Positions 56,325-64,000 of a DNA stretch of 64,000 bases are shown here, piece by piece. Numbering within the stretch: position 1 is the first letter of the stretch; the number at the start of each line of letters is the position of its first letter. Under the pieces are notes generated by a model, which was not told the origin of the DNA, did no database searches, and worked only from the letters and a program-made list of their open reading frames with translations. The translations under genes were made by a program, and so were the position numbers. This stretch comes from Euzebya rosea (GTDB taxonomy: Bacteria; Actinomycetota; Nitriliruptoria; Euzebyales; Euzebyaceae): assembly GCF_003073135.1 (NCBI RefSeq), contig NZ_PGDQ01000022.1, positions 1 to 64,000 of the forward strand, written 5' to 3'.

Positions 56325-57542
56325 TCAGCGCAGCCGCTGCTGGGGAGGGGCGAGCTTGGTCGGGCCGACTCGCTCGACACCCGGGTCCGGCTCGACCCGG
56401 TACAGCGCGTCCTCGAGGTCGTCGAAGGCCTCCCCCGGGCGGGGCTTCTCCAGCCGCAGCTCGCTGTCCTGCATGGCCGCGAGTCCGGCCTGCAGCCGAC
56501 GCATCACCGCGTTGACCAGCCAGAGGGGCTGGTACACCACGACGCTGCCTGCCCAGGCGCACATCTGCTCCATCACGTCCCAGCCGAGGACGACGGGGAA
56601 CTCGCCGTAGACCTCCCAGTGGTCGGAGTCCGGCAGCTCGCGCGCCTCGAACTGGCTGATGTTGAACTGGTTGCGATCGGCCATGATCCGGTAGAGGTCG
56701 TGCATGACGACCAGGTGCAGCGGTTCGGTGCGCAGCTGCACCGGCTCGGCGAGCGGGGGCATGTCCGCATCCCGGACGCGCTGGATGCGCTCGAGGGCGA
56801 ACTGGCGTTCCTCGCCCGGGGTGCCGTCGTCGTCGACCTCCACGCAGATGGCCTTCATCGCCGGGCCGGTGGGCACGTAGGTGACGGGGACCAGCAGGTA
56901 GGTCTTGGTGCGGCCCGAGTTCATCGAGTGGTACTCCACGGTGACCGGCGTGCGGGTCGTCCGTGCACGTTCGAAGCGCTGCATGTCCGCCGTGCCCAGG
57001 CGCATCGTGCGGCTGCCGACGGCCCCGGACGTGGCCCCCACGCCCGGCAGCAGCCCGTCGAGCACCTGCATGGCGTGGCCGACCAGCGGGGTCGGCTGGC
57101 GGGCGACGAGGGTCTTGAGGTGCCCGAGCGCCGTGCGCTGCAGGTCGTCCAGCAGCGGGAGCGGCTGGGTCAGCCGGTGCACGTCGCCGTCGCTGACCAC
57201 GGGCAGCGCGGCGGCATGGTCACCACCCCGCTTGCCGGTGGCCCGCAGGTCACGCAGACGGTTCTCCAGGTCGCTGGCGCCGACCCAGCCCACCTGGCGC
57301 ATGGCCCGCAGCACCGACTTGGTGTCGGCGGGGCCTGCCGCCAGGCATCGCAGGATGGCGACACGCTGGCCGTCGCTGAACCGTGCGGAGGGGCGGGGGT
57401 GCGCGTCGACGTACCGCTCGGCGATCGACCGCCAGACCGGGTCGTCGGGGTCGCCGATCGCGCGCCCCTCCCAGTCAGCGACGTCGCGCGCATCGACCTT
57501 GATCGGTCCCGCATCGGTGTCCACCACGATTCCGTGTCCCAT
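56325..57542 (-). CDS. WYL-domain-like protein
   Basis: A 405-residue soluble protein. A central part (about 190-270: RTPVTVEYHSMNSGRTKTYLLVPVTYVPTG) resembles the ligand-sensing WYL fold of bacterial regulators, and an N-terminal winged-helix-like section (about 45-110) could bind DNA or RNA. The C-terminal ~130 residues are unassigned. The ATG at 57542 begins MGHGIVVDTDAG; there is no clear ribosome site. It is 40 bases downstream of the reductase gene on the same strand and so may share its transcript. Confidence 0.6.
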   Translation of the reverse strand: MGHGIVVDTDAGPIKVDARDVADWEGRAIGDPDDPVWRSIAERYVDAHPRPSARFSDGQRVAILRCLAAGPADTKSVLRAMRQVGWVGASDLENRLRDLRATGKRGGDHAAALPVVSDGDVHRLTQPLPLLDDLQRTALGHLKTLVARQPTPLVGHAMQVLDGLLPGVGATSGAVGSRTMRLGTADMQRFERARTTRTPVTVEYHSMNSGRTKTYLLVPVTYVPTGPAMKAICVEVDDDGTPGEERQFALERIQRVRDADMPPLAEPVQLRTEPLHLVVMHDLYRIMADRNQFNISQFEARELPDSDHWEVYGEFPVVLGWDVMEQMCAWAGSVVVYQPLWLVNAVMRRLQAGLAAMQDSELRLEKPRPGEAFDDLEDALYRVEPDPGVERVGPTKLAPPQQRLR

Positions 57543-57582
57543 GGGGGGCAGTATCGCGGCCGGCAAGGGCAGGGTCAGGTGA

Positions 57583-58317
57583 TCAGCGGTACTCGGGGTT
57601 GTCGGGGAAGCCGAACCGTTCGCCGTCGGCCCACGCCGACTGCTGGTTGCCGTACGCAGGGATGCCACCGGCGTCCTTCAGCATGCGCGCGGTGTGCAGC
57701 AGGTTCCACGTCATGAACGTGGTGTTCTTGTTGGTGAAGTTGCTGTCGAACCCGGCGGGGGTGCCGCCGCCCTCGGGGACGTCGCCGTAGCTGGGGCCGG
57801 GCCCGACCTCGCCGATCCATCCGGCGTCGGCCTGGGGTGGGATCGTGTAGCCGAGGTGCTGCAGTGAGTAGAGCACTCCCATCGACACGTGCTTGATGCC
57901 GTCCTCGTTGCCGGTGACCAGGCAGCCACCGGCGCGGCCGTAGTAGGCGTACTGGCCCTGCTCGTTGAGCTTCCCGGACCAGCCGTACAGCCGCTCGATG
58001 GCCAGGCTGCAGACCGACGAGTGCTGGCCCAGCCAGATCGGGGTGCCGATGACGAGGATGTCGGCGGCCATGACCGCCTCCTGCACCTCCGGCCATGCGT
58101 CGGTGTCCCAGCCGTGCTCGGTCATGTCGGGATACACGCCATAGGCGATGTCGAGGTCGGCGAGTCGGATGGTCTCGCAGCCGACCCCCACCCCTTCCAT
58201 GATGGCGATGGACCGGTCCATCAGGTCCTGGGTGTGGGACTTCTCGCTGGATCGCTTCAACGAGCAGTTGAGGTACACCGCAGACAGGTCGTCGTAGCTG
58301 GCGGGAGGGGTGGGCAT
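57583..58317 (-). CDS. Flavodoxin-fold NAD(P)H-dependent oxidoreductase
   Basis: A 244-residue protein of the NADPH-dependent FMN reductase/flavodoxin-like family. YLNCSLKRSSEKSHT (about 14-28) is the FMN phosphate loop, and LVIGTPIWLGQHSS (about 91-104) the second FMN contact. Such enzymes reduce quinones, azo compounds or FMN. It is divergent from csbD with 163 bases between, including a hairpin at about 58354-58386. Confidence 0.88.
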   Translation of the reverse strand: MPTPPASYDDLSAVYLNCSLKRSSEKSHTQDLMDRSIAIMEGVGVGCETIRLADLDIAYGVYPDMTEHGWDTDAWPEVQEAVMAADILVIGTPIWLGQHSSVCSLAIERLYGWSGKLNEQGQYAYYGRAGGCLVTGNEDGIKHVSMGVLYSLQHLGYTIPPQADAGWIGEVGPGPSYGDVPEGGGTPAGFDSNFTNKNTTFMTWNLLHTARMLKDAGGIPAYGNQQSAWADGERFGFPDNPEYR

Positions 58318-58353
58318 GAGGAACTCCTGTGTGGGCCGCGTGCCTCCGGGTCT

Positions 58354-58386
58354 ACACCCGCCGGGATGCCGGCGGAACCCGGGTGT
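58354..58386. promoter_or_regulatory. Hairpin in divergent reductase/csbD region
   Basis: Outer arms ACACCCG and CGGGTGT with an inner CCGG/CCGG core. It lies between two divergent starts and may be a regulatory site or a leader structure; no function can be assigned. Confidence 0.35.
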
Positions 58387-58407
58387 GGGAAATCGGACGA
58401 TCGGACG

Positions 58408-58433
58408 GTGTGAAGCCCGACGTCACAGGGCAT
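58408..58433 (+). promoter_or_regulatory. Candidate stress-sigma promoter before csbD (GTGT-N16-GGGCAT)
   Basis: GTGT at 58408 and GGGCAT at 58428-58433, 47 bases before the csbD start. It resembles the element before the small membrane protein at 46913, with the same 16-base spacing and the same GGGCAT box. Confidence 0.3.
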
Positions 58434-58480
58434 CCCCATCCCCGAGGGCAACCACACCCGCACCGACCGAGGACGATGAC

Positions 58481-58720
58481 ATGTCCAGCAACGAGCAGAA
58501 CACCAAGACCGGTATCGAAGGCGTCGTCGAGGACGCCAAGGGCAAGCTGAAGGAGGCCGCCGGCATCATCACCGACGACGAGTCGTTGAAGCAGGAGGGC
58601 GCCGCCCAGCAGCGCAAGGCCGAAGCCCAGCGCGACGTGGTCAAGAAGGAAGCGGAGGCCGAGAAGGCCCGCGCGGAGGCCGACGCCCACGAGGCCGAGC
58701 AGCGCCTCCACCAGCGCTAG
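58481..58720 (+). CDS. CsbD-family stress protein
   Basis: A 79-residue hydrophilic, charged protein. The segment GIEGVVEDAKGKLKEAAGII matches the CsbD family, small SigB-type general-stress proteins of unknown function. The remainder is a Glu/Ala/Lys-rich helix. GAGGA precedes the ATG. The candidate stress promoter upstream agrees with the known regulation of the family. Confidence 0.92.
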   Translation: MSSNEQNTKTGIEGVVEDAKGKLKEAAGIITDDESLKQEGAAQQRKAEAQRDVVKKEAEAEKARAEADAHEAEQRLHQR

Positions 58721-58721
58721 G

Positions 58722-58772
58722 CCCCAACCCTGAGCGCTGGGACCCAACCCCCAGCGCTGGGACCCAACCCCT
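58722..58772. repeat. Short tandem repeat after csbD, about 20-bp unit
   Basis: Two and a half copies of a GACCCAACCCCCAGCGCTGG-like 20-base unit directly after the csbD stop. It is non-coding. Confidence 0.7.
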
Positions 58773-58783
58773 CGAGGAAGCCC

Positions 58784-58818
58784 GAGCCCGCCGGCGCACG
58801 TCCCGCCCCGGCGGGCTC
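58784..58818. terminator. Hairpin between csbD and lysyl-oxidase-like gene
   Basis: Arms GAGCCCGCCGG and CCGGCGGGCTC with a 13-base loop. Genes on both sides converge on it. Confidence 0.7.
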
Positions 58819-58835
58819 GTCACGTCCGACCCCGG

Positions 58836-60272
58836 TCAGCGGGGCAGCAGCTGCAGCTGGTCGGGGGTGGCGCCACCCACCAGCCATGCCTCCGGGTACT
58901 GCCCGCGGTTGTCCTGCATCACGACCTTGTCGGGGTCGAGGTGGGAGGACCCTCGGCCACGCTCGAGGATCGTGATCTCGTTGCCCTCGATCGACAGCAG
59001 GGCGTAGGAGGCGTTGTCGGTGTCGTCGGTCTCCTGCACGTTGTCGAGGACGTCGACGGTCGCCCGCACCACGTAGGTGCCGTCCGGCTGGCCCGAGAAG
59101 TCCACGAACTGCCCGGGCCGCTGCCAGCGGTAGAAGTCACCCCAGCCCGCCGTGATGCCCATGGCGCCGTCGCCGGCGATCGCGAAGCAGCTGCCGGACT
59201 GCTGTGCGCCCAGCGCGCCCTGTTCGTCCTGGTCGAAGGCCTCCCAGTCGCCGTAGCCCTGATCCGCGGGGCAGAAGCCGGACTTGTGGCCGACCCCGGC
59301 TGGCGCGACCGTGCCGGCCGCGTCGTCGACCGACAGCAGCTCGTAGAACAGGATGTCGGTGTAGTGGTAGTGGCCGTGGGTCGCGTGGTACTCGTAGCTG
59401 CCGGCGTCCCGTTCGGTCGTGGTGCCGTCGCTGTGGTGGACGACCTGGGTCATCTCCACCAGCCGGTCCCGGTCGTTGATCGCGCGGTCGAGGATCGGGA
59501 AGCGCAGGTCGAAGTGGCCGTCGCCGACGTTGTGCGGTCCTGCGGTGAAGCGCAGGCAGCGGGTCAGCAGGGTCGGGTCGTCGTTTCGGGTGGGATCGCT
59601 GGCCTCCTGCACCTCGTCGGCCGTGCACGAGTACAACGGCTGGCCGTCGACGACGACCGGCGGGTTCTGGTCGTCGCCGGCGAGGAACATCGAGTTGGCG
59701 GGGTTGATGGGGGCGGCGAACCCGAACTCGAACGGCGGGGTGACCCGCAGGTTGGGCAGCAGCTCGCCTTCGGGCTCCGTGGGGGTCGCCAGGCCCGCCC
59801 GCAGGCGCACGATCGTGCCGGCGGTGCGGATCGGCGTCAGCTCGATCGTCCATCGACCCACCGTCGGGGCGTCGAAGGCCACTCCCTCGGAGTAGGTGTT
59901 GTGCGACGCCTGGGTCGCCGTCTCGCCGTCCGGTCCGGTCACGGTCAGGCTGAAGTCGTCCTGGCGGTAGGGGTTGTCGAAGTCCACGCGCAGCTGGCTG
60001 GTGGACTCCGCCACCTGTACCGACCAGGTGAACACCAGCCCGTCGTCGCACGTGGGCGGCGCCGACACGTTGGCCGCCGACGGCTCACCGTCGCAGGTGA
60101 AGAACGGCGTCTCCCAGAACGTGGCCGGCACCTTCCCGTCGAGCAGGCCGACCGGGCCGGACTCGACCGTGCCGAGGTGGCGGTGTTCGGTGTGGCCGTC
60201 GTCCTCGCCGAGGGCGGGCTGGGCCACCATCGCGAGGAGGAGCAGGCAGGACAGGAGGGTGGTCGTACGCAT
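58836..60272 (-). CDS. Secreted lysyl-oxidase-family protein
   Basis: A 478-residue exported protein. Signal peptide about 1-22. Residues ~172-430 align with the lysyl oxidase (LOX) family: the copper site appears as HATHGHYHY (His296, 299, 301 and 303). The GHKSGFC segment puts Lys330 in the place of the LTQ-cofactor lysine. A WGDFYRW segment about 60 residues later is in the usual place of the partner tyrosine, and a final VQETDDTDN run is also typical. LOX enzymes oxidise amines such as protein lysines to aldehydes that cross-link. Start may instead be the GTG at 60278, which has a better ribosome-site spacing. Bacterial members are poorly studied. Confidence 0.85.
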   Translation of the reverse strand: MRTTTLLSCLLLLAMVAQPALGEDDGHTEHRHLGTVESGPVGLLDGKVPATFWETPFFTCDGEPSAANVSAPPTCDDGLVFTWSVQVAESTSQLRVDFDNPYRQDDFSLTVTGPDGETATQASHNTYSEGVAFDAPTVGRWTIELTPIRTAGTIVRLRAGLATPTEPEGELLPNLRVTPPFEFGFAAPINPANSMFLAGDDQNPPVVVDGQPLYSCTADEVQEASDPTRNDDPTLLTRCLRFTAGPHNVGDGHFDLRFPILDRAINDRDRLVEMTQVVHHSDGTTTERDAGSYEYHATHGHYHYTDILFYELLSVDDAAGTVAPAGVGHKSGFCPADQGYGDWEAFDQDEQGALGAQQSGSCFAIAGDGAMGITAGWGDFYRWQRPGQFVDFSGQPDGTYVVRATVDVLDNVQETDDTDNASYALLSIEGNEITILERGRGSSHLDPDKVVMQDNRGQYPEAWLVGGATPDQLQLLPR

Positions 60273-60367
60273 GTCCACGTCATTCGTCTCCCGCGAGGAC
60301 CGGACCTGCCCTCGTTGTGCTACGTCTCGATGACGGTCTCGTGACGCGGGGCCCGGTCCAGGGCCGG

Positions 60368-61309
60368 TCAGCGCCCGGCGGCCTGCAGCGCCATCCGTGC
60401 CAGGTCCTCGGCGCCATCGGCCCCCCAGCCGTGCAGCATCCCACGCCACCGGTCGGGCACCGCCGACGCGCCCCATCGGGCGCCCAGCAGCTGACCGGCG
60501 ATCGCGGCGACCGTGTCGGTGTCGTGCCCGATCCGCACGGCGGCCTCCAGCGTCGACGGCAGGTGCCCCTTCGGCCGGTCCTCGGGGACGGGGGTGTGGA
60601 CGATCGCCGACCACGCCGCCTGCAGCGCCGTGACGACGAACCCGTTGCCCTGCCCGAACCGCTTGGGCGGGCCGGCCTCCGCGTCGTCGATGCGCTGGGC
60701 CCACCATGCCGCACGGTCCGCCGGCAGCTGCGTCAGGCCGGCACGGACGTCCAGCACCTCGTGGCGCACCGCCCGGTCGATCGCGATGGACCAGATGACG
60801 CAGCCCTCGGCGGCCAGCGGGTCGCCGTGGGTCAGCAGGCTGACGCGCGTGGCCAGGTCAACGATCGCGGCGTCGTCGCCCAGGGCGGGCAACGGCACCG
60901 GGGAGGTCCGCATCAGGCTGCCGTTGCCGGCCGCGCCCCGCGGGTTCCGGGCGAAGTACTCCGCCGCCGACGCCGTCAGCCGGTCGGCGGTGACGGCGTG
61001 ACGCAGCACCGCGCCCGTCGAGGCACCGACGTCCTTGGGTCCGCCGGCCATCCAGTCGAGGAACCGTTGGCCGATGGCCAGGACGTCGGTCGAGCCGGAC
61101 GCCAGCACGCCGAGGATCCCCGCCGCCTGGGCGGTGTCGTCGGTCCACTCGCCGGGGGCGAATCCGAACGGCCCGCCGCCGCGCATCTCGATCGGCTCGT
61201 CGGCCGTGGGGACGGTGAACTCGTAGCCGGCACCCAGGGCGTCGCCGGCCGCACCCCCGACCACTGCCCCGGCGATGCGATCCTCGAGGGTGTCCGCTTG
61301 GGGCATCAC
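60368..61309 (-). CDS. ADP-ribosylglycohydrolase (DraG/ARH-like) family protein
   Basis: A 313-residue hydrolase of the DraG/ARH fold, which uses two magnesium ions to remove ADP-ribose from proteins or small molecules. AGDALGAGYEF, WTDDTAQA, AGNGSLMRTSP and GHDTDTVAAIAGQLLGARWG contain the metal-binding and substrate residues. Length is typical. It lies after the VOC gene (two bases apart), so it is in an operon with it. Confidence 0.93.
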   Translation of the reverse strand: MMPQADTLEDRIAGAVVGGAAGDALGAGYEFTVPTADEPIEMRGGGPFGFAPGEWTDDTAQAAGILGVLASGSTDVLAIGQRFLDWMAGGPKDVGASTGAVLRHAVTADRLTASAAEYFARNPRGAAGNGSLMRTSPVPLPALGDDAAIVDLATRVSLLTHGDPLAAEGCVIWSIAIDRAVRHEVLDVRAGLTQLPADRAAWWAQRIDDAEAGPPKRFGQGNGFVVTALQAAWSAIVHTPVPEDRPKGHLPSTLEAAVRIGHDTDTVAAIAGQLLGARWGASAVPDRWRGMLHGWGADGAEDLARMALQAAGR

Positions 61310-61311
61310 GA

Positions 61312-61728
61312 TCAGAAGAACTGGTCGATCAGGATGTCGTTGCCGTCCGGATCGGTCAGGGTGATGCTGGCCGGCCCCGCCTCGCCGTCGGCGGTGGTCG
61401 TCAGGGTCAGGCCGGCATCCTGCAGCCGCTCCTGGATGACCCGCACGTCGGTGAAGGACTCCAGCTTCGCCATGCCGTTGGTCAGGCCCGGGTTGAAGGT
61501 CAGGATGTTGCGCTCGAACATGCCGTGGAACAGCCCGATGGTGCTCTCGCCGTTCTTGAGGATCACCCAGCCCTCGTCGGCGTCACCACCGGTGACGACG
61601 AACCCGAGCGCCTCGTAGAAGCGTCGGGACGCATCGAGGTCGGCCACGGCCAGCGAGATCGAGAACGCGCCGAGCTCCAGGGTGCTGGGCAGCTCGGCGG
61701 GTGGGTCGGGAAACGGGGCATCGTCCAT
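61312..61728 (-). CDS. VOC (glyoxalase/bleomycin-resistance)-family protein
   Basis: A 138-residue protein with the paired beta-alpha-beta-beta-beta modules of the VOC superfamily ([20 protein letters not shown] and the closing [15 protein letters not shown]). Such proteins bind a metal and act on small substrates or sequester them; no specific substrate is indicated. It is adjacent to the ADP-ribosylglycohydrolase. Confidence 0.9.
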   Translation of the reverse strand: MDDAPFPDPPAELPSTLELGAFSISLAVADLDASRRFYEALGFVVTGGDADEGWVILKNGESTIGLFHGMFERNILTFNPGLTNGMAKLESFTDVRVIQERLQDAGLTLTTTADGEAGPASITLTDPDGNDILIDQFF

Positions 61729-61750
61729 GCCGTCGATCCTCGCAGGCGGC

Positions 61751-62578
61751 TCAGCTGCCGTCGACGGGTGCGACGAAGACCGTCAGCGGACGATGCGGGT
61801 CGCCTGCGTCGACCTGCTCGATCCACCAGCGACCGTCCTCCGATGTCCATGCCGTCAGGCCCACGGGGACCGGCTGCCCGGGGAACCGGGCCTCGCCGGC
61901 ATGGTCGAGCGACGACAGCGACGCGGTGATCGCGTCCGCGCCGACCCAGGGCGGGCGCTCGGGGTTGTCCTGCAGGTCGATGTCGGTCGGCAGGTCGTCG
62001 GTGACCTCCGCGACGGTGTGGTCCAGCAGCGTGGCGATGTCGTTGCCCAGGCGCCGGCAGAACACCTCCGCCAGCGACCGCAGGTACCAGCGCTGGGCCA
62101 CGGGTGGGGCGTTGAACCGCCGCCACAGGTCGTCGCCCAGCAGCAGTCGGTCGCTGGCGATGGCGCGGGCGTTGTGCAGCTTGTCGGCAACCGACACCCG
62201 GAGGCTGGGCTCGGGTACCGTCTCCAGGTGGGCCAGGTAGGCGACCTTGCGATGGCGCCACGGGGGCTTGGGATGGGTGTCGGCGTCGGTGCAGTCGACC
62301 ACGATGCGTGCGACGTCCTCGCCGAAGCGCGCGGCGATGCCCGCGGCGTCGATGCGGTCCGGCTGGTCCTCCAGGGCGTCGTGCAGCAGTGCGGCGATGG
62401 CTTCGTCCTCGGTGCAGCCGGGTTGCTGGACGAGGAACGACGCCGTACCCAGGAGGTGGGACACGTACGGGATGCCCGAGTCCTTCCGGGACTGGTCGCG
62501 ATGCAGCTCGGCGGCCAGCGCCACGGCGTCGGCGAACCGGGGGCCCAGGACGAGGTGCGGATCGGTCTCGTCAGCCAC
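61751..62578 (-). CDS. HD-domain phosphohydrolase (MESH1/SpoT-like)
   Basis: A 275-residue protein whose first ~170 residues form an HD domain of the RelA/SpoT hydrolase type: [27 protein letters not shown], and [10 protein letters not shown] hold the metal-binding His/Asp residues. There is no synthetase domain. MESH1-like small hydrolases cleave (p)ppGpp or NADPH; this remains inference. The C-terminal ~80 residues are unassigned. Confidence 0.85.
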   Translation of the reverse strand: MADETDPHLVLGPRFADAVALAAELHRDQSRKDSGIPYVSHLLGTASFLVQQPGCTEDEAIAALLHDALEDQPDRIDAAGIAARFGEDVARIVVDCTDADTHPKPPWRHRKVAYLAHLETVPEPSLRVSVADKLHNARAIASDRLLLGDDLWRRFNAPPVAQRWYLRSLAEVFCRRLGNDIATLLDHTVAEVTDDLPTDIDLQDNPERPPWVGADAITASLSSLDHAGEARFPGQPVPVGLTAWTSEDGRWWIEQVDAGDPHRPLTVFVAPVDGS

Positions 62579-62714
62579 GGCAGGCCCCCGTGGTCTCGAC
62601 GGCGTCGGCGAAGAACTGCTCGGACACGTGGCGCTCGATTCGGCTCGGGGCTGACGTCGATCGCCAACCTACCCAGCCGCAGAGGGACGCTCACGGTCGC
62701 ACGTCGAACTGTTC

Positions 62715-62730
62715 TCAACCAGCTGGTTGA
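62715..62730. promoter_or_regulatory. Perfect palindromic operator 1
   Basis: TCAACCAGCTGGTTGA is a perfect 16-base palindrome, 63 bases upstream of the ArsR start. It overlaps a TTGACA (62727-62732) that could be a -35 box. It shares the CAACCA/TGGTTG core with operator 2. Confidence 0.8.
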
Positions 62731-62732
62731 CA
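62727..62732 (+). promoter_or_regulatory. Candidate -35 box (TTGACA)
   Basis: A consensus TTGACA overlapping operator 1. About 17 bases downstream the CAGCTT at 62750-62755 would be a weak -10. Binding at operator 1 would block the polymerase. Confidence 0.4.
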
Positions 62733-62757
62733 ACGCGACTGCGGTCCGTCAGCTTGT

Positions 62758-62777
62758 GTTCAACCACATGGTTGAAC
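62758..62777. promoter_or_regulatory. Palindromic operator 2
   Basis: GTTCAACCA and TGGTTGAAC arms around CA; centre 45 bases from that of operator 1, about four helical turns. It lies just upstream of the ArsR ribosome site. Confidence 0.75.
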
Positions 62778-62792
62778 AACGAGAGGACGGAC

Positions 62793-63140
62793 GTGACGGC
62801 CGAGCAGCTGTCCAAGGTGTTCGCGGCGCTCGCCGATCCCACCCGACGGGACATCGTGGCCCGCCTCACCGACGGCGACGCGACGGTGAACGAGCTCGCC
62901 GAGCCCTACGACGTGACCCTCCAGGCGGTTTCCAAGCACGTCAAGGTGCTGCAGGACGCCGGGCTGGTGAGCCGTCGCCGCGACGCGCAGCGACGGCCGG
63001 TGCACCTGGAGGCGGAGGTGTTCGACCTGATGACCAAGTGGATCGAGCGGTACCGCAGGCAGGCCGAGGACCGGTACCGCCGTCTCGATGACGTCCTCGC
63101 CGACATGACCGACCCAGACCGCACAGGAGACACACCGTGA
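62793..63140 (+). CDS. ArsR-family transcriptional regulator
   Basis: A 115-residue winged-helix repressor (FAALADPTRRDIVARL, then VNELAEPYDVTLQAVSKHVKVLQDAGLV). It has no cysteine metal site, so it is of the type paired with AHSA1/SRPBCC proteins rather than a metal sensor. GTG start after GAGAGGA at a spacing of five. Two palindromes upstream probably bind it. It overlaps the AHSA1 gene by four bases. Confidence 0.93.
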   Translation: MTAEQLSKVFAALADPTRRDIVARLTDGDATVNELAEPYDVTLQAVSKHVKVLQDAGLVSRRRDAQRRPVHLEAEVFDLMTKWIERYRRQAEDRYRRLDDVLADMTDPDRTGDTP

Positions 63141-63622
63141 CCAGCGTCCGAACCAACGACACCCAGATCATCGTCGACGAGCACGTGCCGCTCGTCCGGA
63201 TCATCCGGGAGTTCGATGCCCCGCCCGACAGGGTCTTCGCCGCCCACACCGACCCCGCCCTCGTCGTCCGGTGGCTCGGGCCCCGAGACCTGACGTTGAC
63301 CATCGACACGTGGGACTGCCGCCGGGGAGGGGAGTACCGCTACATCCACGCCCGCGACGGCGAGGAGTACGCCTTCCATGGAAGCTTCCACGACGTCCGC
63401 TCGAACGAGCGGATCGTCCAGACCTTCACCTTCGAGGGGATGCCCGACAGCGTGGCGCTGGAGACCCTGGTCCTCGAGGACCTCGTCGACGGCCGGACCA
63501 GGCTGACCAGCACGTCGCTGGTGGAGTCCTTCGAGGATCGGGACGCCTTCATCGCCTCGGGCATGGAGCAGGGCGTGAGTGAGAGCTACGAACGGCTCGA
63601 CGAGCTGTTCGTCGGCCAGTAG
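63137..63622 (+). CDS. SRPBCC/AHSA1-family protein
   Basis: A 161-residue protein of the START/Bet v1-like AHSA1 group (VRIIREFDAPPDRVFAAHTDPALVVRWLGP, then GGEYRYIHARDGEEYAFHG). Such proteins hold a hydrophobic ligand and are often co-encoded with ArsR regulators, as here. GTG start overlapping ArsR. Ligand unknown. Confidence 0.92.
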   Translation: MTSVRTNDTQIIVDEHVPLVRIIREFDAPPDRVFAAHTDPALVVRWLGPRDLTLTIDTWDCRRGGEYRYIHARDGEEYAFHGSFHDVRSNERIVQTFTFEGMPDSVALETLVLEDLVDGRTRLTSTSLVESFEDRDAFIASGMEQGVSESYERLDELFVGQ

Positions 63623-63638
63623 GACGGCGGCCGCCCCC

Positions 63639-63668
63639 GACCCCCGTCCCGACTCGAGGACGGGGGTC
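63639..63668. terminator. Bidirectional hairpin after AHSA1 gene
   Basis: Arms GACCCCCGTCC and GGACGGGGGTC around CGACTCGA, between convergent genes. Confidence 0.8.
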
Positions 63669-63678
63669 CGGCGGTTCC

Positions 63679-64000
63679 TCAGCCGGAGGGGACCACGTGC
63701 AGGTCGCCGGCGCCTGTCTCGAAGGCGGTGGCGTTGCCGATCGTGGTGCCCGCGATGTTCTGCAGTGCCTCGGTGGTGAAGAAGGCCTGGTGGGCGGTGA
63801 CGAGCACGTTGGGGAAGCTCAGGAGCCGAGCGAAGGTGTCGTCGGTCAGGACCTCCTCGGAGTGGTCCTCGAAGAACAGGTCCGCCTCCTCCTCGTAGAC
63901 GTCGATCGCCAGGCCGCCGAGGTGGCCGGACTTCAGCGCCTCGACCGCCGCGGCGGCATCCACGAGCCCGCCGCGTGAGGTGTTGACCACCAGCGCTCCC
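63679..64000 (-). CDS. D-lactate/2-hydroxyacid dehydrogenase, C-terminal part
   Basis: Only the last 107 residues are inside the window; the 5' end lies to the right. [25 protein letters not shown] and [15 protein letters not shown] match D-lactate dehydrogenase (LdhA-like) proteins; the AH of TAHQAFFT is the catalytic histidine region. The normal C-terminal end is present, so the gene is not damaged in the visible part. Confidence 0.9.
   Translation of the reverse strand, partial: GALVVNTSRGGLVDAAAAVEALKSGHLGGLAIDVYEEEADLFFEDHSEEVLTDDTFARLLSFPNVLVTAHQAFFTTEALQNIAGTTIGNATAFETGAGDLHVVPSG

Noticed and set aside
1-64000. CRISPR array, prophage, insertion sequence or tRNA/rRNA gene
   Set aside because: No regularly spaced identical repeats, transposase, integrase, capsid gene or tRNA-like cloverleaf was seen by eye.

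Overview
The window is very GC-rich, almost fully coding DNA from an actinobacterium. Four secreted proteins with cell-wall-binding repeat 2 (CWB2) domains, the DUF4446-pheA and serS neighbourhood, frequent GTG starts and many GTGA stop/start overlaps suggest a deep-branching marine-type lineage such as Euzebya/Nitriliruptoria. That placement is inference from gene content; no rRNA or tRNA gene is visible.

Left part (1-12.6 kb): a short imperfect tandem repeat, then a secreted copper amine oxidase-like protein divergent from a CPA2 antiporter. A four-gene unit follows: FAD oxidoreductase, four-helix membrane protein, Ser/Thr kinase-like protein with HRE in place of HRD, and an FHA-domain protein. 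Glutamate dehydrogenase, a secreted LVIVD-repeat-like protein and NAD kinase come next.

Middle (12.6-31.2 kb): a secreted CWB2 + G8 beta-helix protein, an antiporter-USP fusion, DUF4446-pheA, an M23 endopeptidase beside an MscS channel, a CWB2 protein, serS, a PAS-REC protein with a degenerate histidine box, a TetR-acyl-CoA dehydrogenase pair, a lone metal ABC permease and a secreted HExxH protein.

Cell-surface region (31.3-45.3 kb): three tandem paralogues of 926-929 residues. Each has a signal peptide, three conserved cysteine pairs and an invariant tail, and each is followed by an inverted repeat. I do not recognise the family. A 1709-residue multidomain protein ending in three CWB2 repeats follows. 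An S-layer or surface fibre with its anchor or assembly factor is a reasonable but unproven reading.

Right part (45.4-64 kb): a PemK-like protein with a CitE-like lyase, then a compact five-gene operon of MoxR-type AAA+ ATPase, unknown protein, HExxH + VWA protein, helical protein and adenylate-forming enzyme. This recalls the NTPase-chaperone/VWA systems proposed to act in conflict or stress, and is the best candidate for an uncharacterised system here. After it come a CWB2 protein with five repeated C-terminal modules, a WYL-like protein, a flavodoxin-fold reductase, CsbD, a lysyl-oxidase-family protein, an ADP-ribosylglycohydrolase, VOC and HD-hydrolase genes, an ArsR-AHSA1 pair with two clear palindromic operators, and the 3' end of a D-lactate dehydrogenase-like gene cut by the window edge. 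No intergenic stretch exceeds 300 bases.
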